Source: Candidatus Rokuibacteriota bacterium
Lineage (GTDB): Bacteria > Methylomirabilota > Methylomirabilia > Rokubacteriales > CSP1-6
Direction of reading: 5' to 3'
DNA length: 64,000 bases
NCBI GenBank assembly: GCA_003220685.1
Contig: QHTE01000064.1
Location: forward strand, 1-64,000
Below are positions 16,270 through 24,511 of the stretch, one piece after another. The position numbers and the translations under genes are program-made. Numbering within the stretch: the stretch's first letter is position 1; the number at the start of each line of letters is the position of its first letter. The notes under the pieces are model-generated. The model ran no database searches, was not told the DNA's origin, and saw nothing but the letters and a program-made list of their open reading frames with translations.

Positions 16270-16659
16270 TCAATCGAGGACGGCGATGCCTTCGATCTCG
16301 ACCAGAAAGTGCGGCTCGGCGAGTCCGGCCACGACGAGGAGCGTGTTCGCGGGGTAGGGAGGCGCCGGGAACAGCTCGTCGCGCGCCGCGGCGACCAGGG
16401 GCCGATAGCCCCAGTGCGTGATGTACGTCGTGGTCTTGATCAGGTGGCGAAGGCTTCCGCCGTAGTGGGCGAGGATCGCCGCGAGGTTGGCGTAGCACTG
16501 CCGCGCCTGAGCCCGCGCGTCGCCGACGCCGACCACCGCGCCCGCGCGATCCATCGCGAGCTGGCCGGAGATGTAGAGCGTCGCGCCCGCGCGCGCCACG
16601 TGCGAGTAGTGGGCCTGGGGCGGGTGCACGCCGGGCGGGTTCTGGAGCTCGCGGTCCAT
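16270..16659 (-). CDS. RidA/YjgF/UK114-family protein
   Basis: The 129-residue protein has the RidA trimer core: HYSHVARAGATLYISGQLAM, QARQCYANLAAILAHYGGSL, IKTTTYIT and VVAGLAEPHFLVEIEGIAVL. The Arg normally near position 105 (SR.AV...LP) is not seen in PYPANTLLVVAGL, so canonical imine/enamine hydrolysis by RidA is not certain. RutC, a RidA homologue, deaminates aminoacrylate in pyrimidine degradation. The ATG at 16659 starts 2 nt after the stop of the cytosine-deaminase-like gene, so the two are translationally linked. Confidence 0.85.
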   Translation of the reverse strand: MDRELQNPPGVHPPQAHYSHVARAGATLYISGQLAMDRAGAVVGVGDARAQARQCYANLAAILAHYGGSLRHLIKTTTYITHWGYRPLVAAARDELFPAPPYPANTLLVVAGLAEPHFLVEIEGIAVLD

Positions 16660-16661
16660 GG

Positions 16662-17975
16662 CTAGCCGAGCAGGTCGTCCAGCTCGCGATAGTCGGGCAG
16701 CCGGCGCTCGATCGGCCGGCCGTTCCGGAGCACGACGCGGTCCGCCTGCGGACGCGACAGTAGCTCGCTCCACGTCCGTCCCGCGAACAGCACGAGATCC
16801 GCCGGCAGCCCCGGGCCGATGCGGCCGCCGGCGAGACCCATCAGGTCGGCGGGTGTCGTCGTGACCGCGCGGGGCCAGTCGCCGTAGGGACGATCCAGAT
16901 GGCAGACGCGCGCGGCCTCGCGAAACACCTCGAGCATGTCGTGGTCGCCGAAGCCGTAGAACGCGTCGCGCGTGTTGTCGCTGGCCACGGCGACCGGTAC
17001 GCGGCGCGCCGCGAGCTCGTGCAGGAGCGTCACGCCCCTCCAGCGCGGCGTTCGCCCGGGCACGCGGTCTTGCAGGTAGAGATTGCACATCGGCAGGCTC
17101 ACCACGTTGATCCCCGCCTGGGCGACGAGGTCGAGCGTCTCGGCGACGACGTCGGGCGGCTGGATGGCGAGGCTACAGCAGTGGCCGCAGACCAGCCGTC
17201 CCTGGAAGCGCCGGCGCAGCGCCGCGCGCGCGATGCGGCCGAGCGCCCGCGCGCCGACGTCGCCGCTCTCGTCGCAGTGAAAATCGACGTCGAGCCCGCG
17301 CTCGGCGGCGCGCTCGAACAGCCGATCGAGCAGCGCGTCGATCTCCGGCGACATGTAGGCCACCGCGCCGAGAATCCCGCCGGCGGCCGCGACCCGATCC
17401 GCCAGCGCGTCGCCCTCCTCCGTTCCGAATGTCTGCAACGGGACCAGCGAGACCGCCTGCAGCTCGACGCGGCCGGCCCACTCCTTGCGGAGCGCCTCGA
17501 ACACGGGCCAGGTGATCGCGGCCTGCGTCGCGAAGGAATCCAGGTGCGTCCGCACCGCCTTCGTGCCGTGCGCCCAGCTGCACCGGATGCCGAACTCCAT
17601 GCGGCGGCGGACGTCGTCGGTCGACCAGCGCGCGGCGCGGTCCGCCGACACGGCGCGGATCGCGCCGTCGAACGTGCCGTCCCGGTTCTGGGCGCGCTCC
17701 CACGTGTGGCCCTTGTCGAGATGGGTGTGGACGTCGACCAGGCAGGGCCAGAGCTGGCCGTGCGCGAGATCGACGCTCGCCTCGGGGCCTTCCCCGGTTT
17801 CCGGCGGCACCACGGCGGCGATTCGCCCGTCGCGTACGACGACGTCGACGGTCGCCAGCCCGTCGGGCGAGACCGGCACGCCCGGCGGGAGCTCGCTCAG
17901 GAGCGGGCTCGCCACCGTCGCGTTGCGCAAGCGATAGACATTCCGCTCGGGCACGGCGAGGAAGCCCGGCGTCAT
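16662..17975 (-). CDS. Cytosine-deaminase-like amidohydrolase
   Basis: The 437-residue protein follows the CodA-type cyclic deaminase layout. The metal ligands are visible: His83 and His85 (DVHTHLDKGHTW), His233 in HCDES, His265 in CGHCC and Asp333 in ASDNTRD. Glu236 in HCDE matches the catalytic Glu. Members deaminate cytosine, creatinine or related N-heterocycles, or open their rings. It lies between the ABC permease (1-nt gap) and RidA (2-nt gap), so it belongs to the transporter operon and probably acts on the imported compound. Which ring it takes cannot be read from sequence. Confidence 0.9.
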   Translation of the reverse strand: MTPGFLAVPERNVYRLRNATVASPLLSELPPGVPVSPDGLATVDVVVRDGRIAAVVPPETGEGPEASVDLAHGQLWPCLVDVHTHLDKGHTWERAQNRDGTFDGAIRAVSADRAARWSTDDVRRRMEFGIRCSWAHGTKAVRTHLDSFATQAAITWPVFEALRKEWAGRVELQAVSLVPLQTFGTEEGDALADRVAAAGGILGAVAYMSPEIDALLDRLFERAAERGLDVDFHCDESGDVGARALGRIARAALRRRFQGRLVCGHCCSLAIQPPDVVAETLDLVAQAGINVVSLPMCNLYLQDRVPGRTPRWRGVTLLHELAARRVPVAVASDNTRDAFYGFGDHDMLEVFREAARVCHLDRPYGDWPRAVTTTPADLMGLAGGRIGPGLPADLVLFAGRTWSELLSRPQADRVVLRNGRPIERRLPDYRELDDLLG

Positions 17976-17976
17976 C

Positions 17977-18864
17977 TCAGCCCTCTCGCCTGACGGCGCT
18001 CTCGTGCCACTTCCGGAGAACCAGGTGCGACAGCGCCGTCAGCGCCAGGAAGATGAAGATCCCCGAGCCGGTGATCAGCAGGAGCGCCGCGAACATCCTC
18101 GGGATCTGCATCGTGTACCCGGACTCGAGGATGCGGTAGGCGAGGCCCGACTGGGCGCCGCCCGTGCCGGCGACGAACTCCGCCACGACCGCGCCGATCA
18201 GCGCCAGACCGCCGCTGATGCGAAGCCCGCCCAGGAAGTACGGCATGGCGCTCGGCAGGCGCAGGTACCAGAAGACCTGCCGCCGCGAGGCCCCGTAGAG
18301 CTGCATGAGGTTCAGGAGATTGTGGTCGGCGCTGTTGAGCCCGAGCGTCGTGTTGGACACGATCGGAAAGAACGCGACGAGCCACGCGCAGATCAGGAGC
18401 GCCAGGGGGATGTTCCGCACCCAGATGATGACGAGCGGCGCGATCGCGACGATCGGCGTCACCTGGAGGATCACCGCGTAAGGAAAGAGGCTCAGCTCGA
18501 CGAGCTTCGATTGCGTGAACAGGATCGAGATGAGCACGCCGGCGACGGTGGCGACGAGCAGCGCCGCTCCGGTGATCGCCAGGGTCACGAGGAGCGAAGG
18601 ATAGAGCGTGCCCCAGTCCTGGACGAGGGTGCGCAAGACGAGCAGCGGGCCCGGCAGGATGTAGTAGGGGATCTGGTTCAGGCGCACCACCAGCTCCCAC
18701 ACGACGAGCCCGGCGGCGCCGATGACGACGGGCGGCACCACGCGGCGTACGGCCCAGCCGACGTCTGGCCGCCACCGCTGCCGCGCCGCCCGCGCCGCGC
18801 CGGTGTCGCGCACGTCCGCGTCTTGGGCGGCGCGCTCGGGCTCGACCGAGGGGATGCTGCTCAC
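17977..18864 (-). CDS. ABC transporter permease, SsuC/TauC/ThiX-type
   Basis: The 295-residue inner-membrane protein has about six hydrophobic segments after a charged N-terminus of about 40 residues. The cytoplasmic loop [27 protein letters not shown] holds the EAA-type motif that contacts the ATPase. This subfamily serves NMT1/THI5-type binding proteins that import sulfonates, thiamine pyrimidines, riboflavin or pyrimidine-like molecules. It starts at GTG, overlapping the stop of the ATPase gene by 4 nt (GTGA). That explains why an ATG is not used and fixes the start. Confidence 0.9.
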   Translation of the reverse strand: MSSIPSVEPERAAQDADVRDTGAARAARQRWRPDVGWAVRRVVPPVVIGAAGLVVWELVVRLNQIPYYILPGPLLVLRTLVQDWGTLYPSLLVTLAITGAALLVATVAGVLISILFTQSKLVELSLFPYAVILQVTPIVAIAPLVIIWVRNIPLALLICAWLVAFFPIVSNTTLGLNSADHNLLNLMQLYGASRRQVFWYLRLPSAMPYFLGGLRISGGLALIGAVVAEFVAGTGGAQSGLAYRILESGYTMQIPRMFAALLLITGSGIFIFLALTALSHLVLRKWHESAVRREG

Positions 18865-19628
18865 GAGCGGGTCGCCTCGGCCAGGCGCGCCGAGACCATG
18901 CGGCAGTAGTCGTTGTAGAGCGGCGAGGTCCGGAACGCCTCGTCGCGCGGCGTCGGGGCCTCGATCGCGACGTCGCTGGCCGTGCGACCGGGCCGCGCGG
19001 TCATCACGGCGATCCGCGTCGAGAGGTAGACCGACTCGTACACGCTGTGGGTCACGAACACGACGGTCCAACGCTGGCGCTCCCAGAGCGCCAGCAGGTC
19101 GTTGTCGAGCTTGAAGCGAGTGATCTCGTCAAGTGACGCGAACGGCTCGTCCAGCAGGAGGAGTCGGGGATGCGTCACCAGCGCCCGGGCGATCGACACG
19201 CGCATCTTCATACCGCCTGACAGCTCTCGCGGATACGCGCGCTCGAAGCCGTCGAGCCCGACCATCGCGATCGCCTCGCGCACGCGCGCGGCCGCCTCGT
19301 CGGGCGCCACGCCCCGTAGCTTCAGCGGGAGCAGGACGTTCTTGAACACGGTCGCCCACGGCATGAGCGTCGGCTCCTGGAACACGAAGCCGATGTCGCC
19401 TTGCGGCAGGCCCGCCCGGCCGTTGCCGCCGGCCCACTCGATGCGCCCGCTCGAGACCTCGCCGAGCCCGGCGACGAGCCGCAGCACGGTGGACTTGCCG
19501 CAGCCGGAGGGACCGAGCAGGCTCAGGAACTCGCCCTCGGCGAGGTCGAGGTCGAGGTGGCGGAGGGCGACGACGCCGTTGCCGTAGACCTTGTCGACGT
19601 CCTGCAGCTTGACGACGGCGCGGCTCAC
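18861..19628 (-). CDS. ABC transporter ATP-binding protein, SsuB/TauB-type
   Basis: The 255-residue ATPase has Walker [20 protein letters not shown], a Q-loop in [10 protein letters not shown], the signature [15 protein letters not shown], Walker [13 protein letters not shown] and the H-loop FVTHSVYES. Length and motifs fit the nitrate/sulfonate/thiamine-precursor group. It begins at GTG 19628 inside the last codons of the binding-protein gene (TCGTGAGCC), in a 4-nt overlap. The open frame continues upstream through most of the binding protein only because of the frameshift described for that gene; the ATPase itself is intact. Confidence 0.93.
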   Translation of the reverse strand: MSRAVVKLQDVDKVYGNGVVALRHLDLDLAEGEFLSLLGPSGCGKSTVLRLVAGLGEVSSGRIEWAGGNGRAGLPQGDIGFVFQEPTLMPWATVFKNVLLPLKLRGVAPDEAAARVREAIAMVGLDGFERAYPRELSGGMKMRVSIARALVTHPRLLLLDEPFASLDEITRFKLDNDLLALWERQRWTVVFVTHSVYESVYLSTRIAVMTARPGRTASDVAIEAPTPRDEAFRTSPLYNDYCRMVSARLAEATRS

Positions 19629-20651
19629 GACTTCCCGGTCTTGAGATTCATCCCGTGCTTCTTGTTGACGAACTGCAGGGTGTAGGCACGCTTGAGGTCG
19701 AGGTCGGCGGCGTAGAGGCCGGCCTCCCATCGTGGCGTGGAAGTCCTTCCAGCGAGCGTCCGACATCGCGCCGATCCCGAGCTTCTCGGCGTCCCCGGAG
19801 TCGACGATGCCGTACTTCTTCAAGGTCGCGCGGCTGTGCGCGATCTGGTCGTCGGTCATCTCGGGGTTGTCCTTCTTGATGAGCGCGTTGGCCGGCGCCG
19901 GGTCGCCGTAGAGGTAGGAATACCAGCCCTCGATCGTGCCGTTCACGAACCGCTGGACGAGGTCGGGCTTGTCGTCGACGAGCTTTCGCGACGTCTCGAT
20001 CGTGGTCGCGTACGACGAGTAGCCGCCGTCCGCGAGCAGGTGGACGACCACCTTGGCGCCCGCGTTCTCGAGCTTGTAGGGCTCGCTCGTCACGAAGCCT
20101 TGCTGGATCGCCGACTTGTCGGCGAGGAACGGCGCCATGTTGAACGTGTAGGTCCGGATCTGGTCGTCGGTGTAGCCGTACTTCACGCGGAGGAACTGCC
20201 AGTACCCGGCGCGCGCCACCGGCGAGATCATGATCGGCTTGCCCTTCATGGCCGCCAGCGAGTCGTTGCCCTGGCCGGCGTGGGCGATGAGTACCTGGGG
20301 ATCCTTCTGGAAGACGGTGCCGACACACACCATCGGGATGTTGTTCTTCACGTAGTTCAGGGCGCTGAAGCAGTTGCTGCCCATGTTGAAGTCGATCACG
20401 CCCGAGGCGAGGAGCTGCGGATGGTTGATCTGCGGCCCGCCCATCCGGATCGTCACGTCGAGGCCGAGCTTCCTGTAGATCCCGGTCGCCACGGCCTGGT
20501 AGTAGCCGCCGTGCTCGGCCTGCGCCTTCCAGTTGGTCCCGAACGTGAGCTTGTCCAGCGACTGCGCCCGCGCGGGACGGCGGGCCGCGAGCGAGCCGGC
20601 CGCGCCGAGGACCGAGGTCGCGAGGAACGAGCGGCGCGTGACGTTGGGCAT
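19625..20651 (-). pseudogene. NMT1/THI5-type ABC transporter substrate-binding protein, frameshifted near its C-terminus
   Basis: The protein starts [20 protein letters not shown], a twin-arginine-type signal. It continues with [34 protein letters not shown] and the [19 protein letters not shown] segment of NMT1/THI5-family binding proteins. The frame is intact to WKDFHATM (about 19741), then switches: the expected tail [20 protein letters not shown] and [13 protein letters not shown] continues in another frame and ends at 19625, exactly overlapping the ATPase start. One extra G in the GGG run after ATG would cause this. All else is normal, so a consensus error is plausible. If real, the last 34 residues are replaced by unrelated sequence. 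Periplasmic, binds the imported substrate. Confidence 0.8.
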
Positions 20652-20664
20652 GACGGTCCTCTCC

Positions 20665-21519
20665 TCAGGCGTCCTTCGGCGCCAGGTGGATTTCCCGCTT
20701 CGGGCTTCGATAGATCGCCTGGAGCAGCTCGGCCAGACGCGACGCCTTCGCCTCGAACATCTGACGGCCCTTCTCGGCCGACGAGCGGTGCGGGTTGCCG
20801 ATCGCGCCGGTCTTGGAGAGATCGGACGCCACCCACGCCTCGATCACGTCGTGGCCCTTGAACGAGTAGCCGATCTCCGGCGTGGGCTCGAACACGTAGC
20901 CCTCGGCGCGATCCATGTGCACCAGGTCGGGGGCGATGTGGCGCACCAGCGAGGTCTCCGAGTCGCCGGAGTGCATCGCGATCGCCGCCTCGTCCGGCGC
21001 GACCAGGCCCGGCACGTTGCCGATGCCGCCGAGGAAGATCTTGAAGACCCTGAGATCGGTCTCCATCCGGAGGTCGCGGAAGTAGTCGTCGGTGGTGCCG
21101 ACGTTGCCGCCGTGGCTGCCGAGCAGGACGAGCTTCGTGAAGCCGCTGCGCGCCACCGACTGCGCCAGGTCGCGCAGCACCATGCGCAGGGTGTCGCCGC
21201 TGAAGGTCAAGGTGCCCGGGAACGTGATGTGCTCGACGCTCTTGCCGAACGTGGTCGGCGGCAGCGCCAGCACCGTGACGTCCTGGGGCAGCCGCGCGAG
21301 CGCGGCGCCGAGCACCTCCATGCCGAGGAGCGTGTCGGTGATCAGCGGCAGGTGCGGACCGTGCTGCTCGACCGCGCCGACGTTGAGCACCGCCGTGGCG
21401 TTCCGGTCGCGTTTGGCGATCGCGTCGATCTCCTGCCAGGTGTAGTACGCCCAGTAGCGGTGAGGCGGGATCGAGCCGTGCAGACCGGTGGCCAGTGTCG
21501 CGGGCAGCTTCTTCAGCAT
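20665..21519 (-). CDS. Creatininase-family amidohydrolase
   Basis: The 284-residue protein has the two-metal creatininase site: Glu51 and His53 in [14 protein letters not shown] with Asp62, His136 in GSHGGN and Glu188 in HSGDSETS. The family includes creatinine amidohydrolase, mycofactocin peptidase and formamide/ring hydrolases acting on small amides. A start at 21519 is preferred, since GGAGG lies 6 nt before it; an ATG at 21534 overlapping the monooxygenase stop is possible. It is cotranscribed with the upstream monooxygenase and the ABC transporter, so opening of an amide ring is the likely role. Confidence 0.88.
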   Translation of the reverse strand: MLKKLPATLATGLHGSIPPHRYWAYYTWQEIDAIAKRDRNATAVLNVGAVEQHGPHLPLITDTLLGMEVLGAALARLPQDVTVLALPPTTFGKSVEHITFPGTLTFSGDTLRMVLRDLAQSVARSGFTKLVLLGSHGGNVGTTDDYFRDLRMETDLRVFKIFLGGIGNVPGLVAPDEAAIAMHSGDSETSLVRHIAPDLVHMDRAEGYVFEPTPEIGYSFKGHDVIEAWVASDLSKTGAIGNPHRSSAEKGRQMFEAKASRLAELLQAIYRSPKREIHLAPKDA

Positions 21520-21530
21520 TCCGTCCTCCG

Positions 21531-22691
21531 TCATACGCCGGCCGTCACCGGCTGACCCGGCACGCGCGCGGCGAGCGCCGGCCGCACGTCGGCCCAGAAC
21601 CGTCCAAGCTGCTCGAGCGTCTCGGCGCGCCGCATCCCCGGCAGGTGGGGAAAGATCACGAGCGACTCGAAGCCGAGCTCGGCCTGCATCTCGAGCAGGG
21701 TGTCGCGCGCCTGCTCGGGCGTGCCGACGATCCAGGACCTGCCCGCCATGCGCTCCTCGAGCGTGAACGGCGGCCGGCCCGCGAGTGCCGTGTTGCGGCG
21801 GATGATGTTCGGCCAGAGCAGCTTGGTGAGCTCGTCGTGGCCGCGCCGCGCGGTGCGCATCGCCGCCTCCGCGGAGTCGGCGATGTGGAGCTGTACCTGC
21901 AGCACGCGATCCTCGCCGGGGCGCAGCCTGACGCCATGCGCTTCCTCGACGAGCGCGCCGTAGCGCCGCCACCACGGCACCATCCGCTCCCACGGATGAT
22001 TGGCCAGCACGCCGATATGGCGCTGCCGGGCCGCGTAGACGAGCGTGTCCTCGCTGCTGATCGGCTGGTAGATGCGCACGGGCGTGTTGATCGGCCGCGG
22101 GACCAGCGGGAACTCGGTGACGAGCTCGCCGCGGAACGTCAGCCCCTCGGGCGGGATCGTGTAGTGCTTGCCGCGATAGGCGAAGCGCTCGCGGGACGTC
22201 GCAGCCTTGAAGATCTCCACCTGCTCCTCGAAGACGTCGCGATTGTGCACGTCGTCGGCGTTGTTGCCGTAGCCGACGTTGACGCCGAATACGTTCGACT
22301 CGCGCTCCTCGGTGCCGCGCCCGAGACCGCAGAGCAGCCGGCCGCCGGAGAGCACGTCGGCCAGCGCGTAGTCCTCCGCGAAGTGGATCGGATGCCAGGC
22401 GGTCAGGACGTGGATCAAGGCTCCGAGCTTGATGCGGCGGGTGCGCTGGGCCAGGACCGCGTTCAACAGGACCACGTTCGGGACGACCTCGAACCCATGG
22501 TTGTGGAAATGGTGCTCGGCGGTCCACATCGAGTCGTAGCCGAGCGTGTCGCAGGCTTCGGCGTAGGCCAGGAGGTCGGCGTAGGCACGGCGGTAGCTCT
22601 CCTGACCGTAGTTCCGCGTGTGCGCCGGCGGCCCGTCGACGCCCGCGTCGGGCATGTCCACGGTCCCGTAGAAGAACGCGCCGAAATGCAT
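21531..22691 (-). CDS. LLM-class flavin-dependent monooxygenase, first gene of the operon
   Basis: The 386-residue product shows the luciferase-like pattern YDSMWTAEHHFHNHGFEVVP, IKLGALIHVLTAWHPIHFAE, YALADVLSGGRLLCGLGRG and C-terminal IVGTPEQARDTLLEM. GGGAGG lies about 5 nt before the ATG at 22691. RutA, which opens the uracil ring, belongs to this superfamily, and the operon context (ABC importer, cyclic amidohydrolase, RidA, alpha/beta hydrolase) is suggestive. The sequence alone does not make it RutA. It is the first gene of the run down to 14454. Upstream is a 221-nt gap to the divergent dienelactone hydrolase gene. Confidence 0.88.
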   Translation of the reverse strand: MHFGAFFYGTVDMPDAGVDGPPAHTRNYGQESYRRAYADLLAYAEACDTLGYDSMWTAEHHFHNHGFEVVPNVVLLNAVLAQRTRRIKLGALIHVLTAWHPIHFAEDYALADVLSGGRLLCGLGRGTEERESNVFGVNVGYGNNADDVHNRDVFEEQVEIFKAATSRERFAYRGKHYTIPPEGLTFRGELVTEFPLVPRPINTPVRIYQPISSEDTLVYAARQRHIGVLANHPWERMVPWWRRYGALVEEAHGVRLRPGEDRVLQVQLHIADSAEAAMRTARRGHDELTKLLWPNIIRRNTALAGRPPFTLEERMAGRSWIVGTPEQARDTLLEMQAELGFESLVIFPHLPGMRRAETLEQLGRFWADVRPALAARVPGQPVTAGV

Positions 22692-22851
22692 CTCGACCTC
22701 CCGGCCCGCGCGGTGCCCGAGACGACAGGTGCCCAGCACGCGAGCACGCCGATCTTGCGATGCCGTTCCCCGGGAATACACCATCTCGGCGGACCAATGC
22801 AACACGCCGCCACCCTGATGGAGCGTCGGGGCGGACGGGCGGGCCGCGCAT

Positions 22852-22857
22852 TATACT
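22852..22857 (+). promoter_or_regulatory. Candidate -10 box (TATACT) upstream of the dienelactone hydrolase gene
   Basis: TATACT is 5 of 6 bases of the sigma70 -10 consensus and stands out in this GC-rich gap, 55 nt before the ATG at 22913. No good -35 is seen at the proper spacing. The TTGACA at 22884-22889 has no -10 behind it. Confidence 0.3.
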
Positions 22858-22912
22858 GAGCGCTCGCGGCCGAGATTCGAGTCTTGACACTCCCGAGCCG
22901 GAGGAGGGCGTG

Positions 22913-23620
22913 ATGGCGTCTTCCTGGGAGAGCGTGCGAGTCGACGGTGACACGATGAGGCTGTACGTGAGCCTGCCCGACGGCAAGGCACCATCGCCGG
23001 CGGTTGTGGTCATTCAGCACCAAGGAGGGGTCGATGAGTTCGTCGAGGAGATGACGGACCGTGTCAGCGCCGCGGGGTACGTCGGCGTCGCCCCCGATCT
23101 GTACCATCGCGACGGCCCTGATTGTCGCGACGATGGCCCCACGCGCCGCGCCCGACTCCGCGACGTCGCCGTCATCCAGGACGTGAACGCAACCGTCGAC
23201 TTCCTCAGGCACCACCGCGCAGTGGACGGCACCCGACTGGGGATCGTGGGGTTCTGCATGGGGGGCCGCGTCGCTTACCTCATGGCGGCTGCTCAGCCCG
23301 CGTTCAGGACCGCGGTCGCTTACTACGGCGGCAACATCATGGCGTCCTGGGGCGGGGGCCCGGCGCCCTTCGAACGCACCGCGGAGATCCATTGCCCGCT
23401 GCTCGGGTTCTTCGGTGAGGAAGACGGCAACCCGTCGCCGGCCGACATGAAGAAGCTCGATGCCGAGCTCTCACGGTTCGGCAAGACGCACGAATTCTAC
23501 GCGTACCCCGGAGCGAACCACGCATTCATGAATCGACGAAGCCCGAGGTACCACGCTCAGGCCGATCGTGATTCCTGGCCGAAGACCGTCGCGTTCTTCG
23601 AAAAGCATCTGGGCCGATAG
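22913..23620 (+). CDS. Dienelactone hydrolase family protein
   Basis: The 235-residue protein has the dienelactone-hydrolase triad: Cys115 in GFCMGG, Asp171 in GEEDGNPSP and His203 in NHAFMN. The family hydrolyses cyclic dienelactones from aromatic ring cleavage, though many members are general carboxymethyl-type esterases. Residues VVVIQHQGG replace the IQE segment that helps position the Cys in classical enzymes. GGAGGAGGG lies 4-12 nt before the ATG. A second family member is at 32492. It is cytoplasmic, with no signal peptide. Confidence 0.9.
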   Translation: MASSWESVRVDGDTMRLYVSLPDGKAPSPAVVVIQHQGGVDEFVEEMTDRVSAAGYVGVAPDLYHRDGPDCRDDGPTRRARLRDVAVIQDVNATVDFLRHHRAVDGTRLGIVGFCMGGRVAYLMAAAQPAFRTAVAYYGGNIMASWGGGPAPFERTAEIHCPLLGFFGEEDGNPSPADMKKLDAELSRFGKTHEFYAYPGANHAFMNRRSPRYHAQADRDSWPKTVAFFEKHLGR

Positions 23621-23667
23621 CGGCGCGCCACGAGGACACGCGCTGGAGTCGCCGACCAGGACGATCG

Positions 23668-23934
23668 ATGCTCGACTTGATGAAGCGCCTGGCGCGTTGG
23701 GCCGTGGCGCTTGCGCTGATCGTGCTGGGACTCGTGCTCTCGATTCCGGGGATCCCGGGACCCGGCCTCTTGATCGTCTTGATCGGCCTATTCGTGCTGC
23801 TGCCCGAGAGTCGTTGGCTCCGGAAGAAGTATGCGGCGCTTAAGCGGCGATACCCCAGAGTCTTTCACCCGATCGAGTCGCGCCGCGCGCGCGCTCGGCG
23901 CGAGCGACACCGCCGCCGACGGGACGGGCCATGA
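23668..23934 (+). CDS. PGPGW-type small membrane protein
   Basis: The 88-residue protein has a hydrophobic segment (about residues 10-45) containing LSIPGIPGPGLLIVLIGLFV and a basic, Arg-rich C-terminal tail. This matches the PGPGW family (PF09656-like) of putative transmembrane proteins: a G-x-PGPG turn between two short membrane helices. Function is unknown; these are usually minor inner-membrane proteins. It begins 47 nt after the dienelactone hydrolase stop on the same strand. Confidence 0.7.
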   Translation: MLDLMKRLARWAVALALIVLGLVLSIPGIPGPGLLIVLIGLFVLLPESRWLRKKYAALKRRYPRVFHPIESRRARARRERHRRRRDGP

Positions 23935-24019
23935 CGGTTTCACCGACGCGCAAGGCGGGCTATCATCCGCGTTGCGGGTGGGCGAGACGCGCCCGTCAAC
24001 CGACGCGAGGAGGCGAGAC

Positions 24020-24496
24020 ATGGCTCTTCAAGTACGGCGAGTGATCACCGGCCACGACACGACCGGTCGTGCGATCGTCAAGATCGACGAGGTGTGCAAG
24101 AACGTCTCATCGGGCCGTCCGGGCGCGACATCCGTCAACGTCTGGACGACCGAGGGCTTCCCGATCAATAACGACGGCGCCGCCGACGAGGGGCTGCGCA
24201 AGGTCGCCACAACTCTGAAAAATGGCACGATCTTCCGCATCATCGAGTTCGCGCCCGGGCTCGCCGCGCGCAATCATCGGACGGATTCGATCGACTACAT
24301 CGTGATCGTCTCGGGCGAGATCGACATGGAGCTGGACGACATGCGCGTCCACCTCAAGGCGGGCGACGTCATGGTGCAGCGGGGTACCATCCACAACTGG
24401 GTCAACAACGGCACGGCCCCGTGCGTGCTCGCGGTGATCCTGGTCGACGCCAAGTCGGTCGAGGTGCCCGGCAAGGTCCTTCACGCGATCGGCTGA
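24020..24496 (+). CDS. Cupin-domain protein heading the molybdenum hydroxylase cluster
   Basis: The 158-residue protein ends in a cupin barrel: IDYIVIVSGEIDMELDDM (about residues 91-108) and LKAGDVMVQRGTIHNWVNNG (about 111-130). The metal motif is only partly present: RTDSIDYIVIVSGE lacks the HxH, while Glu and the later His of RGTIHNW are in place. It could be a regulatory or substrate-binding cupin. AGGAGGCGAG precedes the ATG. It is 15 nt upstream of the large hydroxylase subunit, so it is part of that operon. Confidence 0.82.
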   Translation: MALQVRRVITGHDTTGRAIVKIDEVCKNVSSGRPGATSVNVWTTEGFPINNDGAADEGLRKVATTLKNGTIFRIIEFAPGLAARNHRTDSIDYIVIVSGEIDMELDDMRVHLKAGDVMVQRGTIHNWVNNGTAPCVLAVILVDAKSVEVPGKVLHAIG

Positions 24497-24511
24497 ACGA
24501 AGGAGCTGAAG

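Noticed and set aside
18861-20651. Apparent fusion of the binding protein with the ABC ATPase in one reading frame
   Set aside because: The read-through exists only because of a frame change near 19740. The true binding-protein tail and its stop lie in another frame, and the ATPase has its own GTG start.
20665-23013. Long minus-strand open frame (about 780 codons) covering creatininase and part of the monooxygenase
   Set aside because: Only its last part (20665-21519) encodes the creatininase. The rest is an out-of-frame shadow of the LLM gene, rich in Arg/Ala.
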